Positions 8,174 through 15,414 of a stretch of DNA of 53,115 nt are shown piece by piece. Made by a program: the position numbers and the translations under genes. A model generated the notes under the pieces. The model saw only the letters and a program-made list of their open reading frames with translations, was not told the DNA's origin and did not search any database. Every line of letters starts with the position of its first letter. The stretch's first letter is position 1. Origin of the DNA: HGM05190 sp964394205 (GTDB taxonomy: Bacteria > Bacteroidota > Bacteroidia > Bacteroidales > Muribaculaceae); the NCBI GenBank assembly GCA_964394205.1, contig CAYMVS010000010.1:1-53115 (forward strand), in the 5' to 3' direction.

Positions 8174-9469
8174 ATGAAAATCAGCCCATTCTGTCGCCCC
8201 CTTTTGTCAGCTATCCTCCTGTTAGCCCTCCCCCTCGGCGCTGCAGCCAAGGCCCCGATGGTGGGTTTCCCCGAGGCCGCCGCCAATTATCAGGCCTATC
8301 CCGAGGCCTCCACGCTGCCGGCGCTGTCGGCAGCCCCCGAGGGGTATGTCCCCTTTCACATCGAGCACTACGGGCGCCACGGCAGCCGCTGGATAATCGA
8401 CGAGGGACGATACCAATACCCGGTTGACGTGCTTGAGATGGCACAGCGCCGGGGCGTGCTGACCGAGCGCGGCGCCGAGGTGCTCGCCGAGCTCAAAGGA
8501 TGGCGCGAGGCCGTCAGAGGACGCGATGGCGAGCTGACCGAGCTCGGAGCCGAGCAACACCGGGGCATCGCCCGGCGCATGGCGCGCAATTTCCCGACCG
8601 TTTTTGCCCCCGACACACGCCTCGACGCCCGCTCGACAGTGGTCATCAGGTGCATCCTGTCAATGCTCAACGAGGTTGAGGAGCTAAAGGGGATCTACAG
8701 CGACCTCGATGTGCACACCGATGCCTCCAACGCCGATATGTACTACATGAACAACCCCGTGGCCACCCCGGCATGGGAGCGAGTCGAGGCGGTCAAAGAC
8801 ACCCTTGACATGTTCAGGAACAAATATCCCGTGAGAGGCGATTTCGCCCGCCGGCTCATCAGCGACCCCAAGCTGATCGCCGACAGTGTCAATCTCAAGA
8901 AGTTTAACGACGACCTGTTTGACATCGCGGCCAACTCGGTTTCACACGGCCCACAGTCGACCATCGCCGAGGTTTTCTCGCCCGAGGAGGTACATGAGCA
9001 GTGGCTCAAGGGAAACGCCTTCTGGTTCTGGCGCAACGGCAACTGGCCCGTGAGCGGTGGCACCGCCTCAAACAATCAGGTGGCCCTGCTCCACAACATC
9101 GTCAACAGCGCCGACACCACCCTGATGTCGCCGCGCCACAGTGTCAACCTGCGTTTCGGCCACGAGGGTAACCTCATCGCGCTGGTCGTGCTCCTGGAAA
9201 TCAATGACTTCAACAGGCAGTATGACAGCCTCGACAGCCTTGTGACAGCCGACGGCGGCGGCTGGCGCAACTATGAGATTTTCCCCATGGCCGCCAATGT
9301 GCAGCTTGTGTTTTACCGCCCGCGCTCGGGCAATTTCACCCCCGACGACATTCTTGTCAAGGCTCTTCTCAACGAGCGTGAGGTCAGTCTCCCCGCGACA
9401 CCCGTCGACGGCAAATACTATCGATGGAGCGACCTGAGGGGACACTACCTCGCCAAAAACTCCCGTTAA
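8174..9469 (+). CDS. secreted histidine phosphatase (clade 2)
   Basis: A 431-aa protein with a signal peptide (LLSAILLLALPLGAAA) that belongs to the histidine acid phosphatase/MINPP-like branch. The phosphohistidine motif RHGSR is at 68-72 and R153 lies in ARST. The proton-donor motif, HD in acid phosphatases and HAE in MINPP, appears here as HEGN (H330, E331). Such enzymes release phosphate from inositol phosphates or other monoesters outside the cytoplasm; the exact substrate is not readable. It sits 20 bases after the membrane protein gene and is probably cotranscribed with it. Confidence 0.8.
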   Translation: MKISPFCRPLLSAILLLALPLGAAAKAPMVGFPEAAANYQAYPEASTLPALSAAPEGYVPFHIEHYGRHGSRWIIDEGRYQYPVDVLEMAQRRGVLTERGAEVLAELKGWREAVRGRDGELTELGAEQHRGIARRMARNFPTVFAPDTRLDARSTVVIRCILSMLNEVEELKGIYSDLDVHTDASNADMYYMNNPVATPAWERVEAVKDTLDMFRNKYPVRGDFARRLISDPKLIADSVNLKKFNDDLFDIAANSVSHGPQSTIAEVFSPEEVHEQWLKGNAFWFWRNGNWPVSGGTASNNQVALLHNIVNSADTTLMSPRHSVNLRFGHEGNLIALVVLLEINDFNRQYDSLDSLVTADGGGWRNYEIFPMAANVQLVFYRPRSGNFTPDDILVKALLNEREVSLPATPVDGKYYRWSDLRGHYLAKNSR

Positions 9470-9505
9470 TCTTACCACTACCCCCACTCTGTTAATTTGA
9501 CATAT

Positions 9506-9883
9506 ATGGATCAGGATCTTGCAAAGAAAATCGGTAAAGACCCCGACGGCCTTTTGACCTACGAGTATATAGCCAACCATATAGGTGGATGTGACCACCA
9601 GATGGATGACTTGATCGACAACATGATAAATGTTGACAAGACGGGTCAGTTCATAGTCAGCGCGGCGCGCTACCTTCATGCCATCGACCCCTCGGGCTAC
9701 CGCGGGTCGATCGACCGCCTGATAACGGCGGCTATCGACCGCGACCGCGAGCGTCGCTATCTGGGCGACCTGATGCAGGCCATCTGGGGCTCCGACTATA
9801 TGGATCAAGCCGAGCGCCTGAGTGCTTCCGACGACAACTTCCGCCGCATCTACAAGCGTCTTTTCCCATCAAGCGTCTTATGA
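9506..9883 (+). CDS. small conserved-looking hypothetical protein
   Basis: A 125-aa acidic protein without signal or membrane segment. It is rich in charged helices (for example DDLIDNMINVDKTGQF and RDRERRYLGDLMQAIWG) and looks all-alpha. I do not recognise it. I start at ATG 9506; a TTG at 9497 is in frame but less likely. Its stop overlaps the start of the cyclophilin gene (ATGA at 9880), so the two are probably translated together. Confidence 0.65.
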   Translation: MDQDLAKKIGKDPDGLLTYEYIANHIGGCDHQMDDLIDNMINVDKTGQFIVSAARYLHAIDPSGYRGSIDRLITAAIDRDRERRYLGDLMQAIWGSDYMDQAERLSASDDNFRRIYKRLFPSSVL

Positions 9884-10740
9884 AAACTCTTTACACTCTC
9901 CTTCTAACCATCTTCGTCTTAACCGCCCCTGCCATCAAAGCAACGGGCCAAACCACAACCACAATGTCACAAACCACAGCTCAGCCCGACACCGCCTCGG
10001 TCAAGGTGCTCGTCGAGACAACACTTGGCGACATCACCATATTGCTTTATGGCGACACTCCCCGCCATCGCGACAACTTTGTCAAACTGGTCAACGAGGG
10101 GTATTACAACGGGGTGTTGTTTCACCGTGTGATCAAAGACTTCATGATACAGACCGGCGACCCCGACTCAAAGGGAGCTCCCGCCGGCAAGCGCCTGGGC
10201 ATGGGTGGCCCCGGCTACCAGATCGACGCCGAGATTCTTTATCCCAAACATATCCACCGTCGCGGAGCGCTGGCGGCTGCCCGTCAGGGTGATGCCACCA
10301 ACCCTCAGCGTCGCTCGTCGGGCAGCCAGTTCTATATTGTGACGGGCCGCAAGGTGAGCCCCGGCGAGGTTGGCCGCCTCAACGAGAATATAGTCCAGAC
10401 ACAACAGATGACTGTCTTCAACCGCCTGGTTGGCGAGCACCGCGACGAGATCATGGGGATGCAGCAGCGTGGCGACACGACGGCGCTTGAGAACCTGCGC
10501 CAACAGCTCATCAAGCAGACCCTTGATGAGGTTGCCCAAAATCCCGCCACCCTGTCGCCCGAGCAGCTCGACATCTACACCAGTCAGGGGGGCGCCCCTC
10601 ATCTTGACGGGCAATACACTGTGTTTGGCGAGGTGATAAAGGGCATGGATGTGGTCGACGCAATTGAAAAAGTGGCCACCGACCCCGCCGACCGCCCTCT
10701 TGACGACGTCATGATAAAAAAGATGACTGTCATCAAATAA
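9880..10740 (+). CDS. secreted peptidyl-prolyl isomerase, cyclophilin type
   Basis: A 286-aa exported cyclophilin that would catalyse cis-trans isomerisation of proline bonds in the periplasm. A signal peptide is followed by the fold's landmarks: GVLFHRVIKDFMIQTGD, RSSGSQFYIVTG and GQYTVFGEVIKGMDVVD. About 80 residues rich in glutamine and charged helices are inserted between GSQFYIVTG and the final HLDGQYTVFG part, so the protein is longer than a minimal cyclophilin. The gene overlaps the unknown gene before it, and the M16 peptidase follows after 27 bases. Confidence 0.93.
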   Translation: MKTLYTLLLTIFVLTAPAIKATGQTTTTMSQTTAQPDTASVKVLVETTLGDITILLYGDTPRHRDNFVKLVNEGYYNGVLFHRVIKDFMIQTGDPDSKGAPAGKRLGMGGPGYQIDAEILYPKHIHRRGALAAARQGDATNPQRRSSGSQFYIVTGRKVSPGEVGRLNENIVQTQQMTVFNRLVGEHRDEIMGMQQRGDTTALENLRQQLIKQTLDEVAQNPATLSPEQLDIYTSQGGAPHLDGQYTVFGEVIKGMDVVDAIEKVATDPADRPLDDVMIKKMTVIK

Positions 10741-10767
10741 CCATCACCCCTCGGTCAGCACAGCAAA

Positions 10768-12003
10768 ATGATAAGATACAGCACGTTACATCTCGACAAT
10801 GGCCTGACAGTCATAAACAGCCATGACCCATCGACGGTGATGGTTGCCATGACCGTGCTTTACAATGTGGGCGCGCGCGACGAGCACCCCGACCAGACCG
10901 GCCTGGCCCATCTGTTTGAGCACCTGATGTTTGGCGGCTCGGTCAACATACCCGACTTTGACGGCGAGATGGAGCGTGCCGGCGGCTACAACAATGCCTG
11001 GACTTCAAACGATTTCACCTGCTTTTATGATGTCGTGCCGGCGGTCAATGTCGAGACCCTCTTTTGGCTCGAGAGCGACCGCATGCTGTCGCCCGCCTTC
11101 TCGCCCAAGTCGCTCGAGGTGCAGCGACATGTGGTGATCGAGGAGTTCAAACAGGTGTGTCTCAATAAGCCCTACGGCGATCTGGGCCACCGCCTGCGCG
11201 GGTTGCTCTACAAGACCCACCCCTACCGTTACCCGACCATCGGCAAGGAGATAAGCCATATAGAGAACGTGACCGAGAGCCGGGTGAAAGATTTTTTCTT
11301 CAGTCACTACGGTCCCAACAATGCCGTTATAGCCCTGTCGGGCAATGTTACCGACGAGCAGGCCTTTGCCCTGGCCCATAAATGGTTTGACCCGCTGCCC
11401 CGGCGCGAGATCGCTCCACGCCTGTATGAGCCCGAGGCCCCCGTCACCTCGCCGCGCCACCTGGAGCTGACGGGCAATGTGCCTCAGGCAATCATCATCA
11501 AGGCATTCCCCATGCCCGGTTATGGCACTAAGGGTTACATCGAGTGTGACCTCATCACCGACCTTCTTGCCGCCGGCCGCTCGTCGCGTTTCCACCGCGA
11601 GCTTGTGATGGGATGTGACCTCTTTACCGATGCCGACGCTTCAATCTCGGGCAGCGAGGAGCCGGGATTCATTATGGTGTCGGGGCGCCTCGCCGGCGAT
11701 TCCGACGATATCATCGCCGAGGCCTCGTCGCGACTCGACCGCGAGCTTGCCCGTCTCGCCTCGGGCGACACGTCGGGCCATGAGCTCGAGCGCGCCCTCA
11801 ACCGCTTTGAAAGCAACTTCGAGCAGTCAAATATGGGCTATCTCAGCAGGAGCCAGCAGCTCGCCACGGCGACAATGCACCGCGAGGATATAAACGACAC
11901 TGTAGCCCGCTATCGCGCCACCACCCTCGGCGACATCACCGCCGCCGCCAGCCGCTATCTCGACCCCTCCCACGGGTGCACCCTCATCTACCGCCCGGCA
12001 TAG
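10768..12003 (+). CDS. M16-family zinc peptidase
   Basis: A 411-aa insulinase/processing-peptidase homologue. The inverted zinc motif HLFEH is at 48-52 and VVIEEFKQV supplies the downstream glutamate. The single-unit length fits the mitochondrial-processing-peptidase-like branch, which usually works as a dimer. No signal peptide is visible, so it may act in the cytoplasm on small peptides. It closes the plus-strand run; a weak hairpin (AGGGGAT 12014-12020 / ATCCCCT 12034-12040) lies between it and the convergent ATPase gene. Confidence 0.9.
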   Translation: MIRYSTLHLDNGLTVINSHDPSTVMVAMTVLYNVGARDEHPDQTGLAHLFEHLMFGGSVNIPDFDGEMERAGGYNNAWTSNDFTCFYDVVPAVNVETLFWLESDRMLSPAFSPKSLEVQRHVVIEEFKQVCLNKPYGDLGHRLRGLLYKTHPYRYPTIGKEISHIENVTESRVKDFFFSHYGPNNAVIALSGNVTDEQAFALAHKWFDPLPRREIAPRLYEPEAPVTSPRHLELTGNVPQAIIIKAFPMPGYGTKGYIECDLITDLLAAGRSSRFHRELVMGCDLFTDADASISGSEEPGFIMVSGRLAGDSDDIIAEASSRLDRELARLASGDTSGHELERALNRFESNFEQSNMGYLSRSQQLATATMHREDINDTVARYRATTLGDITAAASRYLDPSHGCTLIYRPA

Positions 12004-12031
12004 AGACTCCCTTAGGGGATGGGACAGGCTC

Positions 12032-13288
12032 TTATCCCCTTATGAGTAATGTGGGGTCAAGGAGAAAATCAAAAAGCCCGATAAACAGAACGCCCGTGTC
12101 GTCGCGATAGGGAGTTATATCATCTTTCACTATAACCACACGTTTAAACGCATCATTGATTCTGCTGAAAGACGCCGTTTCCTGTTGCATTTTATCTTCA
12201 TCGTCAATTGCAAATGCCGACTGTATATAATATCGGTTGTCGGAGTCGTTGACGACAAAGTCAACCTCGTGCTGTTTCCTTATCGATTTGCCGTTTTTAT
12301 CAGTGGTCTCGACTTCCACCATGCCAACATCAACAGCATAACCTCTGAAAAGAAGTTCGTTGTATATTATGTTCTCCATCAGGTGGGTTTGCTCCAATTG
12401 CCTGAATCCAAGCAGAGCATTACGCAGTCCCATATCGGTGAAATAATATTTTGCTAAGGTATTTATATATTTTTTACCCTTAATATTGTATCGTAGAGCT
12501 CTCTCCACCAAAAAAGCATCACATAGATACTCCAAATATTTGGAGACCGTTTTATTGGAGATGGTGATTTTTTTAAGACTCTTGAACGTGTTTGACAGTT
12601 TGGTGGGATTGCAGGGAGACCCAATGGAAGAGGCGAGAATCCTGAATATTTCTTCCAGTTCCGATTTATTTTTTACTCTGTGGCGTTCAACCACATCGGC
12701 TATAAAAACAGTATCATCTAAATGAGTCAGATAATCTCGTTTTGCCTTATCATCTGATAGAAAAAGCGTTTGCGGCAAACCTCCATAGGTATAATAATCT
12801 CGCCAGCGCAAAGATCTTTCGCCTCCAAGAGCATTGTAGTATTCTGAAAAAGAAAGCGGGTACATGTGAATATCTTGACCGCGGCCGCGGAATTCAGTAA
12901 CAATATCTTTTGACAGAAATCTCGAGTTGCTTCCTGTAACATAAGCATCCACATTCCGGATATGTAGAAGGCTGTTTAAGACATCGACAAAATCGTCAAC
13001 CATTTGCACCTCATCGAGCAACACAAAATAAGTGCTTTGGTCCAAGACGCGTGATTTTATGTATGACAGCAATTTATCAGGATGGCGATAGTCAACATTT
13101 GTCCTGTCATCAAGAGCAATCTCAATTATGTGGTTTTCGTCTACGCCGATTGAGTTAAGATAACTGTGAAAAAGCTCGAATAATAGGAATGATTTACCAC
13201 AACGGCGAATACCCGTGATGATTTTTATCATTCTATTTCCTTTTGCTGCAATGAGTTGCTCGAGGTATTTTGGTCGAGGAATAATCAT
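12032..13288 (-). CDS. AAA ATPase with DUF4143-type C-terminus
   Basis: A 418-aa protein of the AAA_14/DUF4143 family, common in multiple copies in Bacteroidales. Walker A is GIRRCGKSF (26-34), Walker B YFVLLDEVQMV near 90. The C-terminal half (about 190-418) includes LFRGYAVDVG and HEVDFVVN, a restriction-endonuclease-like core with an EVDFVV segment. The cellular role of the family is unsettled. The gene is more AT-rich than its neighbours, which suggests recent transfer. Its promoter region has an unusual set of repeats (13288-13478). Confidence 0.88.
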   Translation of the reverse strand: MIIPRPKYLEQLIAAKGNRMIKIITGIRRCGKSFLLFELFHSYLNSIGVDENHIIEIALDDRTNVDYRHPDKLLSYIKSRVLDQSTYFVLLDEVQMVDDFVDVLNSLLHIRNVDAYVTGSNSRFLSKDIVTEFRGRGQDIHMYPLSFSEYYNALGGERSLRWRDYYTYGGLPQTLFLSDDKAKRDYLTHLDDTVFIADVVERHRVKNKSELEEIFRILASSIGSPCNPTKLSNTFKSLKKITISNKTVSKYLEYLCDAFLVERALRYNIKGKKYINTLAKYYFTDMGLRNALLGFRQLEQTHLMENIIYNELLFRGYAVDVGMVEVETTDKNGKSIRKQHEVDFVVNDSDNRYYIQSAFAIDDEDKMQQETASFSRINDAFKRVVIVKDDITPYRDDTGVLFIGLFDFLLDPTLLIRG

Positions 13289-13327
13289 ATTACTAAAAAT
13301 TGTGGTTTACCGCATTTTTTGGTAATA
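13288..13327 (-). repeat. 40-bp repeat, copy 1, at the ATPase leader
   Basis: A 40-bp sequence that recurs at 13439-13478 with one mismatch. It contains nested half-sites: ATTAC(T/C)AAAAA, TTTACCGCA and TTTTTTGGTAAT, so TTACC/GGTAA pairs can form alternative hairpins. This copy spans the region from the predicted transcription start to the ATG of the ATPase gene, so it would be the 5' leader or an operator. Confidence 0.85.
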
Positions 13328-13359
13328 CAAAGATGGTGATAATTTTTGGATCTCCCAAA
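13328..13359 (-). promoter_or_regulatory. promoter of the AAA/DUF4143 ATPase gene
   Basis: On the minus strand TTTG (13359-13356), a gap of 20 and CATCTTTG (13335-13328, one mismatch to TAnnTTTG) fit the Bacteroidetes consensus. The start of transcription would fall at the edge of the 40-bp repeat. Confidence 0.65.
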
Positions 13360-13371
13360 ATCCACCGTGTA

Positions 13372-13407
13372 ATTTTGGGTCACCGGCCCTGTCCGCTGAC
13401 CCAAAAT
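13372..13407. repeat. 11-bp perfect inverted repeat
   Basis: ATTTTGGGTCA at 13372-13382 faces TGACCCAAAAT at 13397-13407 across a 14-base loop. A further CCCAAAAT is at 13354-13361, overlapping the -33 element. The set looks like regulator-binding half-sites upstream of the ATPase promoter. Confidence 0.75.
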
Positions 13408-13434
13408 GGAGGGGTTGCTCGGTGGAAAGGGAAA

Positions 13435-13482
13435 GTCCTATTACCAAAAATTGTGGTTTACCGCATTTTTTGGTAATAGGAC
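13435..13482. repeat. 40-bp repeat copy 2 inside a 16-bp hairpin
   Basis: The second copy of the 40-bp repeat (13439-13478) is part of a longer perfect inverted repeat: GTCCTATTACCAAAAA at 13435-13450 and its complement at 13467-13482, with a 16-base loop. Copy 1 is only partly palindromic. The hairpin lies between the ATPase promoter and the end of the pectate lyase gene. Confidence 0.85.
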
Positions 13483-13511
13483 TCGGAATGGGATTCTTTT
13501 TTGAATTTATT

Positions 13512-13530
13512 CCTCAGCTGTTGCCTGAGG
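13512..13530 (-). terminator. possible terminator after pectate lyase
   Basis: CCTCAG (13512-13517) pairs with CTGAGG (13525-13530) 14 bases after the stop of the pectate lyase gene. The sequence after the hairpin is AT-rich but lacks a clean T-run, so the call is weak. Confidence 0.35.
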
Positions 13531-13543
13531 TGTCGCCCGGTGG

Positions 13544-15370
13544 TCAGCGGTTGTAGATGACTCGGCCGCGGGTGATGACGATGCCTCTGGTAGAGGGGTC
13601 GACGGGTCGTCCGTTCAGGTCATAATAGAGCGCTGGAGCCGTCGGGTCGAGAGTCAGGTTATAGATGCCCGAGGCGTTGGGGTCAAAGGGACCGTCAACA
13701 AGCGAGCTGCGGTAGTTGGTCAGGGCAGTCTTGAGGCCGGGGATGATTTCTTTGTTGGCATCTTCGGTGGCGTTGTCAAAATGCCAGGTGAAGTCGCCTT
13801 TCTGACAGCGGCCGGCACCATACTGGCCGGTGACAATGGCGGGAATCTCCTCGGGGTCGTCGGGGGTCGAGGCGTAGATCATCGCGGGGTCGGTGTCAAA
13901 GTTGCTGTAGGTGGTCGGTGTCTTGACCAGCTCGGCTTTGAGGCCTTTGACGCTCTCGGGGATGAGCTCGTCGCGTGAGTCGACCAGATAGGCGTCATAG
14001 AGGTTGCTGTTGTAGTCGTCTTTCTGGGTGATAAATGACTTGGCGCCCTCGACGTGGTTGTTCCAGAACTTGCAAACACCGCTGTCTTCGCCCGACAGGA
14101 GGCCTTTCTTGCTCGTCTTGGCGTCAACGAGGTTTTTGTCGGTACCCTGGCCCGAATTGATGATGGGGTAGCGGCAGTTGCGGAAATAGTTGCACTCGAC
14201 AAAGGCACAGGCGTTGCTTGCCAGCCCTACGCCATACTCTCCGTTGCCGTCATAATAGTTGTTGAACACGTGGAATGCCTTGCCGTGGCGGCAGCGGGGC
14301 AGGCGCGAGTCGGCGTGGTCAAACCAATTGTGATGGTAGGTCAGATAGTCGGCGGGAATCTCGCTGCCGTATGACTTGCTGGGGTCTATGAGGCAGCACT
14401 TGCCGTTGTCAAAAAAGTGGTTGTAGGCCACGGTGCAGTAGGTGGAATATTTGATGTCGATGGCGCCGTCGCCTTTCACCTGGTCGGCATCGGAGCCTAC
14501 CTGGCCGTAAAACACGTCGAGGTTGTGGAGCCACAGGTGGGAGTTGTTTTTGTTGCACTCGACGCCGTCATCTTTGCAGAGCATGATGCCGATGTTGCGC
14601 ATCTCGGCGCCGGTCACCTGTGAGAACTGAACGCCAAAACCCCAGATGGTGGCGTCGTTGCCAACGCCCTCGAGGGTGAAGGGAAACTCTGAGTAGGCGG
14701 TCTCTCCTTTGATGTCGAGACCCTGGCCAAAGCGCAGCTTGTCCATGTCGCTGTCGGTGATTGTACCGATGATGCGTATATTGAGCGGTTGCTTCATGTC
14801 GCCGGCTGCCAGACACTTGCGATAGCCCTCGATGACGCTGTACAGGCCGGTGAAGGTGTTGGGCTTGCCGTTTCTGGGCCAGGTGACGCTGATGGTCTTG
14901 GCGGTATTGGCTGTGACATACATCACGATGGCGTTATCTTTGAGGGTGCCGTCGTTGCGATAAGCTCCGACCCCCTCATACAGTCCCTCGACGGGACGCC
15001 CGAAGTGGGCATATCCGGTGCGGTCATGGGGTTTTACCACCAGGTCGCCGGCCACCGAGGCCTCGGCCGTCAGCTCGGCACCGTCAACCACCGGGACCAC
15101 CTTGAGGCTGTAGGTGTCGGCTTTGAGACCGAGAGCATCGGCGCGGCCATACGTGCCATAGTTGCGTATCAGCTCGTCGTCGAGTTTTGTCCAGTTGTCG
15201 GCGCCGTTCTCGCTTACGTAGACATTGTAGGCTGTCGCGCCGGGGAAGAGAGACCATTCGACCCAGGCTGTCTCAAGCCATCCCTGGGCCGAGTTGATTT
15301 TGACTGCCGAGTTGGCCGTAAAAGCGGCCGCAACGGCAAAAACAGTTGTGAGTAGATTTCTAACGTTCAT
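13544..15370 (-). CDS. secreted pectate lyase (PL1-like)
   Basis: A 608-aa exported protein. It has a signal peptide (LLTTVFAVAAAFTANSA), a fibronectin-like N-terminal part (residues about 25-110), a right-handed beta-helix with the PL1-like segments YHHNWFDHADSRLPR and VFNNYYDG, and a C-terminal tail (YYDLNGRPVDPSTRGIV) like the ends of many Bacteroidales secreted proteins. Pectate lyases cleave polygalacturonate by beta-elimination using Ca2+ and an arginine; the R in SRLPR is the likely base. No SusC/SusD pair is nearby, so it is not in a classical polysaccharide locus. The antiporter gene ends 44 bases upstream. Confidence 0.9.
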   Translation of the reverse strand: MNVRNLLTTVFAVAAAFTANSAVKINSAQGWLETAWVEWSLFPGATAYNVYVSENGADNWTKLDDELIRNYGTYGRADALGLKADTYSLKVVPVVDGAELTAEASVAGDLVVKPHDRTGYAHFGRPVEGLYEGVGAYRNDGTLKDNAIVMYVTANTAKTISVTWPRNGKPNTFTGLYSVIEGYRKCLAAGDMKQPLNIRIIGTITDSDMDKLRFGQGLDIKGETAYSEFPFTLEGVGNDATIWGFGVQFSQVTGAEMRNIGIMLCKDDGVECNKNNSHLWLHNLDVFYGQVGSDADQVKGDGAIDIKYSTYCTVAYNHFFDNGKCCLIDPSKSYGSEIPADYLTYHHNWFDHADSRLPRCRHGKAFHVFNNYYDGNGEYGVGLASNACAFVECNYFRNCRYPIINSGQGTDKNLVDAKTSKKGLLSGEDSGVCKFWNNHVEGAKSFITQKDDYNSNLYDAYLVDSRDELIPESVKGLKAELVKTPTTYSNFDTDPAMIYASTPDDPEEIPAIVTGQYGAGRCQKGDFTWHFDNATEDANKEIIPGLKTALTNYRSSLVDGPFDPNASGIYNLTLDPTAPALYYDLNGRPVDPSTRGIVITRGRVIYNR

Positions 15371-15414
15371 GTTTACAATTGGTTGTGTTTATTTTTCATG
15401 GTTGTTTCTTGATG

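Noticed and set aside
12014..12040. Hairpin as a strong terminator between the convergent M16 and ATPase genes
   Set aside because: The stem has seven pairs, contains part of the ATPase stop codon and lacks a T-run, so only weak support.
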